Shown: positions 52,001-63,748 of the stretch, piece by piece | How the letters are laid out: each line of letters opens with the position of its first letter | Position numbering within the stretch: the first letter of the stretch is position 1 | Origin: Nymphaea colorata | Taxonomy: Eukaryota > Streptophyta > Magnoliopsida > Nymphaeales > Nymphaeaceae | Assembly (NCBI RefSeq): GCF_008831285.2 | Contig: NC_045138.2 | Span: forward strand, 19,997,934-20,061,933 | Length of the DNA stretch: 64,000 bases | Reading direction: 5' to 3' | Program-made: the position numbers and the translations under genes | The notes under the pieces: model-generated | Seen by the model: the letters and a program-made list of their open reading frames with translations, nothing else | What the model was told of the DNA's origin: nothing | Database searches by the model: none

Positions 52001-53409
52001 CTCTTATGCTCTTTTGCTTACAGGTAAATACCAGATACTAGAGAAGCCATCCATCCCTAAGGACAAGCATCATACACGCCAAACACATAAAAAAAGAAAA
52101 AAGTATCTCTTGATCTCTTCATCATTCAAATATAGCGAATGCATTAGAATACAACAAATATAGTGAATGCATTAGAATACAACAAATTCCTAAATACCTT
52201 AGAAATTGCGCACCATCGATCTGTTTCACAGATTACCTCTTTGGTTAACAAGAAACCAAATGGTTCAAAAAAATAATTTAAACTGCTGGGTGTAAATTAT
52301 TTCAAAATAATCTATTGTTAAAGAAATCTATGTTGCTTTGACAGCAGAAAATGTCTCCAATCTCGTCATTGAAATATAAAAGCATCTCATAATTGCAAGA
52401 TATATACACCATAAGTCCATAACCTATTAGAAAATATTAAAAACACAAGCGTATAACTTGTGCAACTCTGCATAAATCGTAGATGTATCCTAACTTTTTG
52501 TGTAGCATGAACTAATTTCCTTCCTATTGCATGACGAGGTAGAGGAAATGACGGTGTACGAAGAAAAATTTGGCCTAGTTTTGAACTCGTAGCAGCTGGA
52601 CTATTCTTTACCATGTCCCACTCAGAAAGCAGTGAGAACAATTTTGACTGCTGCCGTATGGTTCTTAGCAGGAATTCGACAAAGACAGAGAGAGAGAGAC
52701 CTTGGGAAAATTTTTGGGAAAGTCCATGGTTGCGTTTATTTGACACATTTGCTAGTTTTACGAAAACCAAGTTTTGTGACAAGATGGTTTTGTAATCAAT
52801 TTCTGAGACTTGGTTTCTATTTTTAGGTGACAAGATCAAAATGATGTCTTATCTGAAAAGCCTGGGGGCCAGGTCATTCAATCTCTTTTGAAAACGTTAC
52901 TTTGTCAAACCTAGATTTTTCATGAACCCAGTGTTGACAGTTAAACACACCTTAAACGTTTAGTGTATACAAGAAAGCACATGCTGTATCCTTTATTTGC
53001 ACGTGGATTGCTAAGGTCCGAGACTTGGACAAAATTCTTGCAACCATATGCAAGTTCACGAAGATTATTAATATTTCTTGTGCATTTTTCATCTATAGCA
53101 CCTGATAATGAAGATGGAGCATGCTAATATTTACTCTTACAGCTTATTTTGTTTCTTTGTTTATAGTCAAACAATGTCTCTTGGGAAAAAAATTTTAGTT
53201 CCTGTTTTTGGTTTGTGGCTGATTTGAAAACATGATCATTTGCAGGTGAAGTACAGAGAGAGAGAGCAGAGGAGCTGCTGAACATGTACCCATGCGGATT
53301 TAGGCCCAAGCACTCCAGCAAACTGGGAAATGACTTCATGTTGTTTACCAATTATGATCCTGTCGATAGGTTGGGTGGTTGGTTGAAAACCAGTTACAGC
53401 CAGCTTTGA
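49063..53409 (+). CDS. EEF1AKMT1: eEF1A lysine methyltransferase 1 (N6AMT2/EFM5 family), complete
   Basis: The family consists of cytosolic SAM-dependent methyltransferases. The human and yeast members methylate a lysine of translation elongation factor eEF1A, although they were first named N6-adenine DNA methyltransferases for their DPPY motif. Four exons, 49063-49401, 51318-51476, 51942-52023 and 53246-53409, join in frame to 247 aa, slightly longer than the human protein because of an acidic N-terminal segment. Visible marks are [12 protein letters not shown] (family signature), the SAM-fold segment [37 protein letters not shown], the catalytic DPPY at 162-165, and [16 protein letters not shown] near the C-terminus. 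The start is the first ATG after a GA-rich leader. Intron 1 is about 1.9 kb. Methylation of eEF1A is inferred from the family. Confidence 0.93.
50602..50885. repeat. Degenerate direct repeat in EEF1AKMT1 intron 1
   Basis: Two related units lie about 190-205 bp apart. Each contains AAGGGCT--C--AGCCCAA and then TGTGATGCAGCTGTGATCGCA (that 21-base core is identical in both, at about 50665 and 50856). It is probably an old transposon fragment or local duplication. Confidence 0.7.
52131..52188. repeat. 28-bp tandem duplication in EEF1AKMT1 intron 3
   Basis: TATAG-GAATGCATTAGAATACAACAAA occurs twice in tandem, with a single C/T difference. Confidence 0.92.
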
Positions 53410-53410
53410 T

Positions 53411-53504
53411 GATGCTAAACCATATTGCCGACCTGGTTTTAGCATCAGAATTAGTTGAAAATACACTTCTTTCTCTGCTAAAACCATGTTTCTAGCATGG
53501 TTTT
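53411..53504 (+). other. Two stem-loops directly after the EEF1AKMT1 stop codon
   Basis: Stem 1 pairs GATGCTAAACC (53411-53421) with GGTTTTAGCATC (53435-53446), with one bulged A. Stem 2 pairs AAAACCATG (53480-53488) with CATGGTTTT (53496-53504). The four arms are variants of one word, TGCTAAAACCATG, in alternating orientation. The first begins one base after TGA, so both would be in the 3' UTR. Confidence 0.7.
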
Positions 53505-55462
53505 GGTGTGACTAAAATGGGCTATTGATCTGGAGGCAAGGATTGTGCTAGTAAGAGCTGGGGAATTGAGATGGATGTTTATGTGAAAGAGTTACTAAGC
53601 CAGTAACTTGATTGCTAGTTGAACTTCAGCAGATGGCAGGATGTGCATCACCTTGATGTTGTTTTCTTTGGTTACCTATTCACCATCACCTCATTATCTT
53701 TTAGAGTTGAAAAAGGCGCTTCGGAACACAATGTCTTTCTTATCAAACGACTATAGGCACATTGAACGGAAGACAAAAGAACATGGTGGGCCCTGCAAGA
53801 ACTTACACTCAGCCATTTTTCAGCACTCCCCCAGAATGACTTGGAGCTTTTTGTGCATTCTTGCTCAAACGCATTATTTATGCAAAAACTATGTGATAAT
53901 GAAGCAGCAATGCCAGTTCTTTTTGATCTTTGTCTTCCATGAACAGCAGACGGTGAACGTGAAAGGTCCTGTCATTAGATCTCAATAATTTGAGAGATAC
54001 TTGTATCCAGTGGCAAATAGTTAATGTGCATTTTTTTCTTCTTTTCTTTTGGAGATTAGACCTAGAACTTCCATCTACAGCCCCATTTAATAGGCTTCTA
54101 ATTGGTATAACCATCGACATTTGATTTGCCTACAAAGCACGGTCTGCAGTGGTGGGTCCATAAAATTTTGGCCTTGGGGCACCCACTGGTCTCACTGGCC
54201 TAGTGGGCTGGGTGCCTGCAGTCATTGACCCGGCTCTGGTGTGTCTGTGCACTTGGCTGGAACTGGGTCCAGTTTGTCACAATAGAATGTGGGCAGTGGG
54301 CTACACCCAGCCCAAACGTAGCTTCACAAGTGATAGTCAATGTTGGCCTTACCTAAATAAACCGGCTTTGATTTCCTCAATAAATTTTTTAATGCTAAAA
54401 CTTGCTTCAACAGTTCTGACAAAAAAAAAAAAAAGCAGCATCAGTTCTTGTGGTTGGTTTATTGTAGACGAGATGCTTTTCTATAATAAAACCATAACAA
54501 GAGATCCAAATCCAGGCATGAGAGGCTTTCCTAACATAAAAACAGTTGAAAACAATTAATGGCATCATATTGGTTTGAATACTTGAATCCAGGCTTCAGA
54601 GGCTTTACCTGGCCTAGTTTGAACCACTGAACAAAAGTAGATGGGTCAGGAAAATAATAAAGCTCTTGGGCTCTCAATTGTTCTCAACTGTTATGATCCT
54701 AATTGCCCATCCACGTTGAATACATACATGAATGGTTGGGTTCTAATGAAAAATTAGTCACATACTTCACCTAAAAGTTGTTTATATTACCTTTTTCTTT
54801 GAAACTTTCAAGCAAATTCAAGTTCTAATGACCTGATGTCTATCAGTCAACTAGATAAGTTGGATTTGCATGAGTGATGTACATGGCTTAGATTTGTTGG
54901 ATACGGTATGAGGCATTTGCCTTTTAACTATGCTTGATTCTAATGTATTTAATTGTCTAATGTCCGACGAGTTTGCATCACTGGACGGTGTTTGATAAGA
55001 ATAATAACATTTTGTTTTTGAAATACATGTTAGTAGAATATATATTCAAATAACCCTGTGTTTTTGTTTCAAAAAATATGGCAAAATTATATAATTTCTT
55101 ATCAAATGCTTATATAGATGTACTTTGGACAAAGTTTTTGGAGATATTCTAAGCAATTTTAAAGAGTGGTAAAAAAAAAATCCCCAGGCTGACATATTTT
55201 TGTGAAAACTACAGTATTTGATTTTTTACAAGTTAAAGCCTTTTTACTTCCAAAATTTTGTGAAAACTACAATATTTGATTTATGCACTCGATACAAATT
55301 TCCTGTATTGTGAATATCATTATTATTTCGACCTCACATTTCCCCTTCTGTAGAAGGAAATCTTGTTGGGAACTTTGATTTTGGCCTACCGTTTTTCTTA
55401 TAATTTCAAAAAATTTGATTACTTTTTTTTATAATTCTTCAATTGAGGGTTTGCATTTTTCA
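53505..55462. other. 3' flank and spacer between EEF1AKMT1 and SEC11 copy A
   Basis: It includes the probable EEF1AKMT1 3' UTR and AT-rich spacer. 54140-54330 is GGGCCNAGTGGGC-like repeat sequence. 55010-55290 has two copies of 'ttgtgaaaactacaatatttgattt'. No gene is supported. Confidence 0.5.
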
Positions 55463-55558
55463 TAAAACGGACACCTCGCTTTTTGTTTTAAGGGAGATTA
55501 CTTTGATGGAGCCACAGGTAAAAATGAGCCCTAAAACGGACACCTCGCTTTTTGTTTT
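55463..55558. repeat. 27-bp direct repeat upstream of SEC11 copy A
   Basis: The word beginning TAAAACGGACACCTCGCTTT occurs at 55463-55489 and again at 55532-55558, identical over 27 bases. The two are separated by 42 bp and lie about 460 bp before the SEC11 start codon, in the likely promoter. Confidence 0.92.
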
Positions 55559-56019
55559 TATGTGATATTCGGGCAATCCCATTTTCTGAGTTAGGCCGAT
55601 TTACCGAATCAAGCTTCAGAGGCGATTCGGTCTCGACGACCGATCTGACGACATTCCTTAGACCAGAAGTTCCCTTCCCCTCCGTTTCCGTCGTTCGCCT
55701 GTACTCGGGACTCGAATTTTCCGGGCAAAAGATCGACGTAGATCTCCTTTTTTGTGGAAAGCGGTAAATGCACTGTCCTTCAGCTTCCACTATTTTGCTT
55801 TTCGTCTCTTTTGGCGCCGACGGGTGACCTCTTTCCCGCGACACCTCTCATATGTTGCCTGCTTCCTCCGAATGGAAATTCAGGCATTGAATTGCCTGAA
55901 TATCCCTCCATCAGTGACGAATCGACCTTTGGATGGGCGGTCTTCTGAATTTTTGCTTCACCTCTCTCTCTCTCTTTCTCTAATTGGTTCATAGTTACTA
56001 CAGGGGTGCAGAGGGCTCG

Positions 56020-58630
56020 ATGGGTTTCATAGGAGAAACGTTGGACTCGATTCGGTCGCTGCAGATTCGGCAGGTGGTTTCTCAGGCAATCAGCCTCGGT
56101 ATAAGCACACGCTCTTCCTCATGTGCCTCCCTTTCATGTCATTATTTCCATTGCATCCGTGATTCATAGCTCCGTCTACCTGATCCCCGTTTTGCCTTTT
56201 CTCTTTATCTCTTCAATCCGTGTTGGTTAGGGATGATCGTTACATCTGCTCTAATAATATGGAAGGGGTTGATGTGCGTCACCGGGAGCGAATCGCCCGT
56301 TGTCGTGGTTCTTTCCGGAAGTATGGAACCTGGGTTCAAGAGGGTATGCTGAAAATCGCCGTCTGTTTTTTGCTGATTGTTCCTGTTTTAGATCAGAGTT
56401 AGTGACTTTTATGGTACCCTGCGCACTGTTTTATATGTCTTCTACTAATCTATTAAAGAAATGAAATGCATTTTCAACCAGTGTATGGTTGTAGCTGAGA
56501 CTTGATATTCATATGATCTATTGGGTGGATTCTATGGTAGTTAGGTTCAAAAGGCTTAAGATGTTTCGAATGCTGATATATTGCAAGATTTAGGTTGTTA
56601 GTGGAATGTGACATTCTTTTTGTGACTCAGCAGCAGGAAATGCAGTTCTTTGTGCGAGTCATACCTCCATAAGTTTTATGCCGATGAGTGCATCTATTGA
56701 ACATGTTTGACGTTTAATACCCTTAATATCCTAAATGTTGGTATCTATTTAACGGACGCAAGCAAATACTAAAGATAGTTTATTTAAAAAGCAGATGGTA
56801 GAAGAGCGTCTCCATTCTTTTCGATGTTATTGTCAGAATTCTTGCTTGCTGGCATCAAATGCTACTTTCTTGCGTATATTCTTTTCTTTTGTTTGGTTTT
56901 TCCCTTTAATTGTGATCACAAGGTTTTTTAGTTAAATAATTTTTTTATCTCCTTTATGTTCTTAGCTAATAATGTGATGTCTTGTAGGGTGATATACTAT
57001 TCCTGCGTATGAGCAAGGATCCTATTCGAGCTGGAGAGATTGTTGTCTTCAATATTGACGTACGTTTCATTCTGGCTTACTGATCTTGACACTAGGCTTG
57101 ACAAACTCTCTTTCTTAGTTCATTTCTCATTGATCATCCTAGTAATATCATGGATGTGACAAGAAGGGCTGATATCTGAAGAGTTCATATGGGCCCCTGC
57201 GTGGTGTGGCATGAGGGGCTGATAAAATGCCTATGGAAAGCTGATACGGGCCAATACACATAGATAGTAATTACGTTGCTGAGAACGACACTGTGACTAT
57301 GATATGACAAATTTATGATCACATACTTTTCTTTTTAGCAACATTTGGTATACGTGCATCTATAAGTTTCTGTGGCCGTTGGTCACTTTACTTGAATTTG
57401 TTCTTAATTCTTATGCAAGCCTCTCGTCATCATGTTGATGCAGGGGAGAGAAATTCCAATTGTTCATCGGGTAATCAAGGTGAATCTCCATTCTGAGCTT
57501 CTTTTTTTCATTTTTTTTATCCTAGTCAACTAGATTTGGTCTTACTTTGGGTGAGTTAAAGTGGTGAAGCTGATCTGTGGTGCATATTTAATAGCCTCAA
57601 TGGAATTGGTGTGATCTTAGTTACTTTCTTATTGGTTCTTGATCCTGATAGAGCCTATGAATCTACTATAACTATGTCATTCTAGTAATGTCTTTACAAA
57701 GTGCCTCCGGCAAGTATATGCTATATGTTGAATGTCACATGCACTTGATTTCAGGTTCATGAGCGGAGTGACACTGGTGAAGTGGATGTACTAACAAAAG
57801 GTTTGCACGTTTCTTGGTTTGAGACTTAAGGGAATTACATTGACAGTGCTCTCGGGCAAATGATCTCCAGTAAATATATTGTTGACCTTATGTTAATAAT
57901 TTGCATATCAGGGGATAATAATTTTGGAGATGATAGGCTTTTATATGCCCATGGCCAGCTCTGGCTTCAGCAGCATCACATTATGGGTAGAGCTGTTGGG
58001 TAAGACATTTTGCCTTAAACTATGTGCTTTGGTAAATGATGCATACGATCACCTGCTTGGAGCCTTGCAAATATGGTTCTGGTGTTTTGTTGCCTGTACA
58101 ATTTTTCAACTTTGTAACTGGAGTCTTTTGCTGACTATTACAGGTTTTTACCATATGTTGGCTGGGTTACAATCATTATGACTGAAAAGCCCATTATCAA
58201 GGTTTGCTAACTATCACTACTTTAATGACTTAATTTCCTTGTCAGTGTGATGAGTGCAAGGAATCACATGTTTATGAAATGCTGCAACTAATTGTCATAA
58301 ATTTGGATGGAGCAACTATGCTTCAGGTTCTTTAGAAACAGGGAAATGTCCACCTCTATTAAGATTTTATGCTCATAGCATTAGGTATAACAGAGAAAGC
58401 ATCTGTTCATCAGATGCCCAAGTGGTTGGTCTCTGAATTGCTTGACTTAGGATCATTTTTACACTTCCCTTTAAGAAGAGAAAAGAGTGGACCGGCTTTT
58501 CCACAGATGGTTCCCTCTGCACGATAGTACAAATGAATCTTATTCATCTCTGACATGTACTCTCAATTTCTTTTTGCAGTACCTTCTCATTGGAGCCTTA
58601 GGACTGCTCGTCATAACGTCGAAGGAATAA
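56020..58630 (+). CDS. SEC11: Signal peptidase complex catalytic subunit SEC11, copy A (complete)
   Basis: This is the catalytic serine protease subunit of the ER signal peptidase complex, which removes signal peptides during translocation. Eight exons, 56020-56098, 56231-56343, 56988-57059, 57444-57479, 57755-57800, 57912-57999, 58144-58201 and 58580-58630, join to 180 aa, the standard length. A short cytosolic N-terminus ([14 protein letters not shown]) precedes the membrane anchor [27 protein letters not shown] carries the nucleophile Ser57, IPIVHRVIK carries His96, and KGDNNFGDD (117-123) carries the catalytic aspartate. [17 protein letters not shown] follows, and the hydrophobic tail ends in TSKE. 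The leader before the ATG has a (CT)n tract near 55963-55980. A tandem paralogue starts about 2.6 kb downstream with the same exon structure. Confidence 0.97.
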
Positions 58631-61269
58631 AAGCTCACTGTTAGGTGTTTATGCTGGAATATGTGTCTCAATCCTTTTATTCGTTGATGTTTTTGCTCAT
58701 TTGAGAAAATTTTGGTCTAAAAGAACAGATGATTCCACTCGTTCATTAGGATGGGCATAACTTGGGATTTCAATATTTTATTGGACTAATCTCACCCATG
58801 AAGTTCTTCGCTCTTTGATCACATATATTGTTTCATATAGCTGCATGATGAGTAGAATTTAATCAAATCATTTTGACACAGGCCTTCTGTGAGTTGTAGG
58901 TAGTTGGTGGGTCAGCTTCTCTGAGGTCAAAGCTTTTTCGCTGCAGAAAATTGAAAGTAATAGGTCGGTGATTTAGATTATAGTCCTCAAAACTATGAAT
59001 AGGGGGATGCCCCTTATGATCTATGAACTTGTATGTTCAATACAAGCGGACAGGCAGAACTTCGTTTTCTTGGTATCTTGCATATTCTTCATTTTCTAGT
59101 TTCCGGTGCATGGATCCTTGTATTTTTGTGAAGGGGAATCTACTAATACATACAAGCTGCAGTCTGTAGTCACGGCCGGATCAGCTGCAAGGTGCATGAT
59201 TTTACTTCTTCCTGTCGAGATGTCACTGTCTGATGCTCAACCATAAGCTTGTGTTTCATGACACTACATGATCCAGGCTCTTTGTTTAGCTCAAAGGCGG
59301 AAATTTTCACATTTTGGTGGAGACTCATGCATTTAAGGTTCTATCACAACACTCAGAAATATTCGTATATAAAATTTGCACAGGGGAGAGTGCGTAAAAC
59401 TTACGAAGATGTGTAAACCTTAACATGTACATAATCTACAAATTTGCATTATGGATCTTTGGGATGGCCCGATTGTGTTGCATCTTGGAGAACTTATACC
59501 CAATCCAGACTGCCTAGCATCAATTCTTATAGATTTAGATATATTTTTACCTTTTATAGTTATAAACAATTAAAGTCCTCCATGCACTTGGATTTGATAT
59601 GAGGTTCTAATTAATAATGGATTCAACTCAAATTGACAAACGGTGGATCTGAAAGCCATGAATTTAATATGACCATTAAGCCTCAAATCCATGGATCACA
59701 AGTCAAAAGGATGGGGCTCTGACTTAAGTCTGTATATCACAATGTTTGTGGATCCGCAATGCAAAAACCCTTGCATCTTTCCACCTTAAGATTTAAGATC
59801 TTCGTTAAAAAAACCAAGGATTTGAAATCCTGTGAACTAAGACCCAAGATAATCAAAGACATGTTTGTTAGGCTTTTAAAAGTGTATTCCCATATAAGTT
59901 TATAAACAAAACTTTTATCTTATATTTTAAGCAATTTTTCAATTCAGGTTAAAAGCCAGTATTAGAAAAACTGATTTGCAAACGGAATTGGTAGAGCTGG
60001 CCGCCAATCTGGCGGACCGGTCGATCCATTGATTTAACTGAACTAATTGTGAATCGGTAAAAATATCGCAAAATTCATCTCAAAATGAAAAAATGTGTCA
60101 TAAAATATTAAAATAAAAAAATTTCTTAAAGCTTTTCTTCGAACGGTTAAACGCCGACACATGGAGCTCTTGGATCGGCCATAAAATGGAGCCAAGCTGG
60201 CCACCGGCTCAATTTGAATCCTCATATTCAAGCCAACCATGACGGTACTGGTCAAAAGAGTTTGAAATATGCACTCAGGGGATTGAGCTTAAGATCTTCA
60301 AGTTAGTGGAAATTAAAAATTTGACAAGAAAGTTGGCATGTAATGAATTAGGTAATCTGGCTTACATTTTAATTGCAATTTCAGCAAAAGTAACTCCCTT
60401 TTGCGATTTTTCAATAAAAATTTGTATTGTTTATGAAAACTTTCAAATAAAAGTTCAAAGATAACTTCAGTTATCTTGAAAAAAAAAGGCATTATCTGCA
60501 ATTTCTTTTCAATGTGATCTTCGAATCACCAAACTCTGTTTTTATGCTTTCAACCAATGTTTTCTTTTTGAAGCTTATAATATATTTTAGTCACTTATTT
60601 TGACAGTTTTCTATAAAATGTGTGTAGGGTTGGTGAGAGAGTTTGAAGTTCAGTTCGATTTCCGTAGCAATGTTTTCTTAGACTGCAAAAAAATAACATG
60701 AAGCAATTGTAAATTCACTCAATTCTCTACCTGACTCTAAAGAAAGAAAAAGTGAAGTCGTAAATAAATTTCTCAAAATACATAATTTTTTTTTTTCTTG
60801 AATCATGTTTCAGAATCCAATTGTGTTCAGAGTCGGTCCATTCTAATTGGGTTCAGAGCCGGTCCGATGACATTCTTCTGAGTTTTCCACTCTTCCCCAA
60901 TCCCCATGAAGATTTAGTCGATCCGATTCCCATGCGCTTCTGTCCTCGGCCGAACTTTTCGGTCCCTTTTTTCTTTCTTCCGGTCAAAGACGAGTAAGGA
61001 CTTTCGTCGAACCGAACGTGGACTTGTGTTCAATGTCCCACCTCTTCTGCTTTTTCATGTCTTGATCGCCGCCGGGAACTCCTTCCAGCAACGGTCTCTG
61101 ACTCTCTCCATTTATTGTTTACTTCCTCTCCGAATCAAAACTATGGAAATTCAGATGTAGAATCGTCTGATGTTTCCTCCATTGTTGCTTACTTCTCTCT
61201 CGGCGTGTGTGTGTGTGTCTGTGGGCGTTTTCTGAAAACTTGGTTGTTGTTGTACGAGGAGTAAGTGCG
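58631..61269. other. Spacer between the two SEC11 copies
   Basis: 58631-59100 is probably the copy A 3' UTR. 59580-59860 carries the AATCCATGG/GGATTTGAAATCC words seen near 8900 and 17500. 60816-60864 has an imperfect tandem repeat (GTTCAGAGYCGGTCC twice). 61205-61220 is a short GT tract in the copy B leader. No gene is supported. Confidence 0.5.
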
Positions 61270-63748
61270 ATGGGTTGGATAGGGGAAGCAATGGAGTCGA
61301 TTCGATCGCTTCGGATTAGACAAGTTGCTTCTCAAGCTATCAGCCTCGGTGTGAACATTACCCCTTCCTCTCATTTCAGTATTTCCGTTCAATATGTGGT
61401 TTTTCTTTTCTTTTCTGGGATGCCCATTTGTTCACTTTCTTTTAGTTTCCTCACACTGCTGGTTCAGGGATGATCGTTACTTCTGCTCTGGTGATATGGA
61501 AGGCGTTGATATGCATCACGGGGAGCGAATCGCCCGTTGTCGTGGTTCTTTCTGAAAGTATGGAACCTGGGTTCCAGAGGGTATGCCGGAAGTCGCCATC
61601 TCGCTACCTTAATTTCCCTTATTTTTCCTGTTTCAGCTCAGATACAGTAATTTATGTGCTACTCTGTTTACTATTCCGTTCATCTTTCACCAAAGTTTAC
61701 TGCTCCATTCATCATGATCCTTGTTTGGAACCGTAAGCAGTCGTAGCCTAAAACTTAGATCCACTGGATCGATTTGCTGGATTTTTGTTGTTGTTCCGAT
61801 CAAAGACTTACATGTATCATGCTGAGATGTTTGGTTGAATGTCATCCTTTTTGTGGGTCCAGCGACTCAGCCAAGGAAATCTAGCTCCCTTATACGCTCA
61901 TATCTCCAAATGTTTGCATGCTGACCGCCGCATCTTTTGCATATATTTGAGGTTTTCTTTTCTTTTTTTTTTTGTCCAATCAATTCGTGTACCATCAGTA
62001 TCTTGGTATCACAAACCTCGGTAACACTGACAAACACTAAAGTAGTATGTCTGTGCGTGCGTGTGCGTGTTCGTTCTTTCTGATGTTATTGTCAAGCATT
62101 ATTGTTTAGTGGTATTAAATTTTTCAAGTTGCCTACATATTTCTTCCTTATGGAGATTTTTTTTTAAAACAAACTTTGGTTCCTATGTTCTTAGCTACTA
62201 ATGTGATCTCAGGGGGACATACTTTTCCTGCATATGAGCAAGGACCCTATTCGAGCTGGGGAGATTGTTGTCTTCAATGTTGATGTATGTTTCATCTGCT
62301 TATTTATCTTGACATTATGAATGCCAATGCTTCTTTTCGTAGGACTTTTTTTTATTGGTCGTATCATGGTTGGGTTAAACAGGCGTGAATGAGCGTTGCT
62401 TTTCTAAGCTCGTCATATCTGAAGAAGTCATTTACGACTGTTCTCCACTAGTCACATGCACAAGCAGAAGTCACGAATATCTCCAAAAGCTTGAAAAATA
62501 CCTCAATACCATTAGTGTTTTAGATCCACAAAATAGTATTAGCAAAATATCTTATTTTTCTCAAAAAATCACCAAACTGTATATCCGGACAGTATACAAT
62601 GCAGTATCATTACAAAATTATCACAACAGTTTTTTTGCAGGTTTTTTTTGAAAATATTCCTTCTTTATGTTTTAATCTATTATTTTGTTTTTGAACTTTT
62701 ATAATTGTTTCTATATATTTCTTGAAAAAAAACCTAGAAAATCTATTATGTCATAATTTTATTTGTTCTAAAGTTTAGAATTTTCAAGATTTTGCCGAGA
62801 AGTTTTAAGAAAGACTGCATCTTGAAAAAATACCCTTTCTAGAAAACTCTGCTGAGAACAATGTCTGTGACCAAGCATTTGGTGATGCATCTTTCTTTGC
62901 TTCCTTGTCTGTTTGTGTGGCTAAAGACTTTTGACTATTTTATTTCAATTTATTTTTGTGCAACTTTTTTCATCGTGCTGATCCAGGGGCGCCCCATTCC
63001 AATTGTCCATCGAGTAATCAAGGTGCATTCCCATTCTAAGCTTCTTTTGTGTTTACTTTCCTAATCAACTCTATCTTTCCCTACTTTGATTTAGTTAAAA
63101 TGGTGAGGCTGATCTGTGGTACATATTTAACGACATCGACAAAATTTTTATGCTCTTAGTTGCTTTCCATTTAATCTGTATCTTGTGGTAATTCATACAT
63201 CTATTGGAAAATGTTCTTAGTGTTTGTTCTTCGAAAGAATTTCTACCATGTATATAACAAATGATGAAGATAACATGCCCTCGGTTCCCAGGTTCATGAG
63301 CAGAGTGACAGTGGTGAAGTGGACGTACTGACAAAAGGTTTGTACCTTTTTGGTTTGGAAATAAAGAAAGAAAACCTAGAGCGGTAGCAAGTATCAACAG
63401 ATGATTCAACTCCCAAGCAAATGCTTAACTCTCAAGCAAATACTTTTCTAGTAAGCATATTGTTGGATCTTATCTCATTTGTTTCTTTTATGTTTCAGGT
63501 GATAATAATAAACTGGATGATAGGATTCTTTATGCACCTGACCAGCTCTGGCTTCACCAGCATCACATTGTGGGTAGAGCTGTTGGGTAAGACATATAGG
63601 CTTAAAGTGTTTTAAGGTTTCTTCAACAAATGAATGCAAATTAACTTGCATGAATTTTCGACAATATAAGCAGTTCTTTGTTATTCCCAGATTTTTACCA
63701 TATGCTGGATGGGTAACAATTATCATGACTGAGAAGCCCATTTTCAAG
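61270..63748 (+). CDS. SEC11: Signal peptidase catalytic subunit SEC11, copy B (3' end outside window)
   Basis: This is a tandem paralogue of the gene at 56020. Seven exons are visible: 61270-61348, 61468-61580, 62213-62284, 62987-63022, 63292-63337, 63499-63586 and 63691-63748. Each has exactly the same length as its counterpart (79, 113, 72, 36, 46, 88, 58). They encode 164 codons, and only the last exon (about 17 codons) should lie beyond 64000. It starts [19 protein letters not shown] and keeps the membrane anchor, IPIVHRVIK with the catalytic His, and KGDNNKLDD with the catalytic Asp. The serine motif reads [10 protein letters not shown] instead of [10 protein letters not shown]: the Gly before the nucleophilic Ser57 is Glu. 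Open frame and intact splice sites argue for an expressed gene; whether it is catalytic is open. Confidence 0.95.
62469..62872. mobile_element. GTCACAAATATC-type MITE, probable copy 4 (SEC11-B intron 3)
   Basis: The left end AAGTCACGAATATCTCC and the reverse complement of the right end, GGTCACAGACATTGTTC, resemble the ends of copies 1-3. The interior is AT-rich with AAAATATC words. Intron 3 is 702 bp here against 384 bp in SEC11 copy A, and this segment accounts for most of the difference. Confidence 0.55.

Noticed and set aside
52387-52839. 150-codon open frame on the minus strand
   Set aside because: It lies inside EEF1AKMT1 intron 3, has no recognisable domain, crosses a GA microsatellite and has repeat-like composition.
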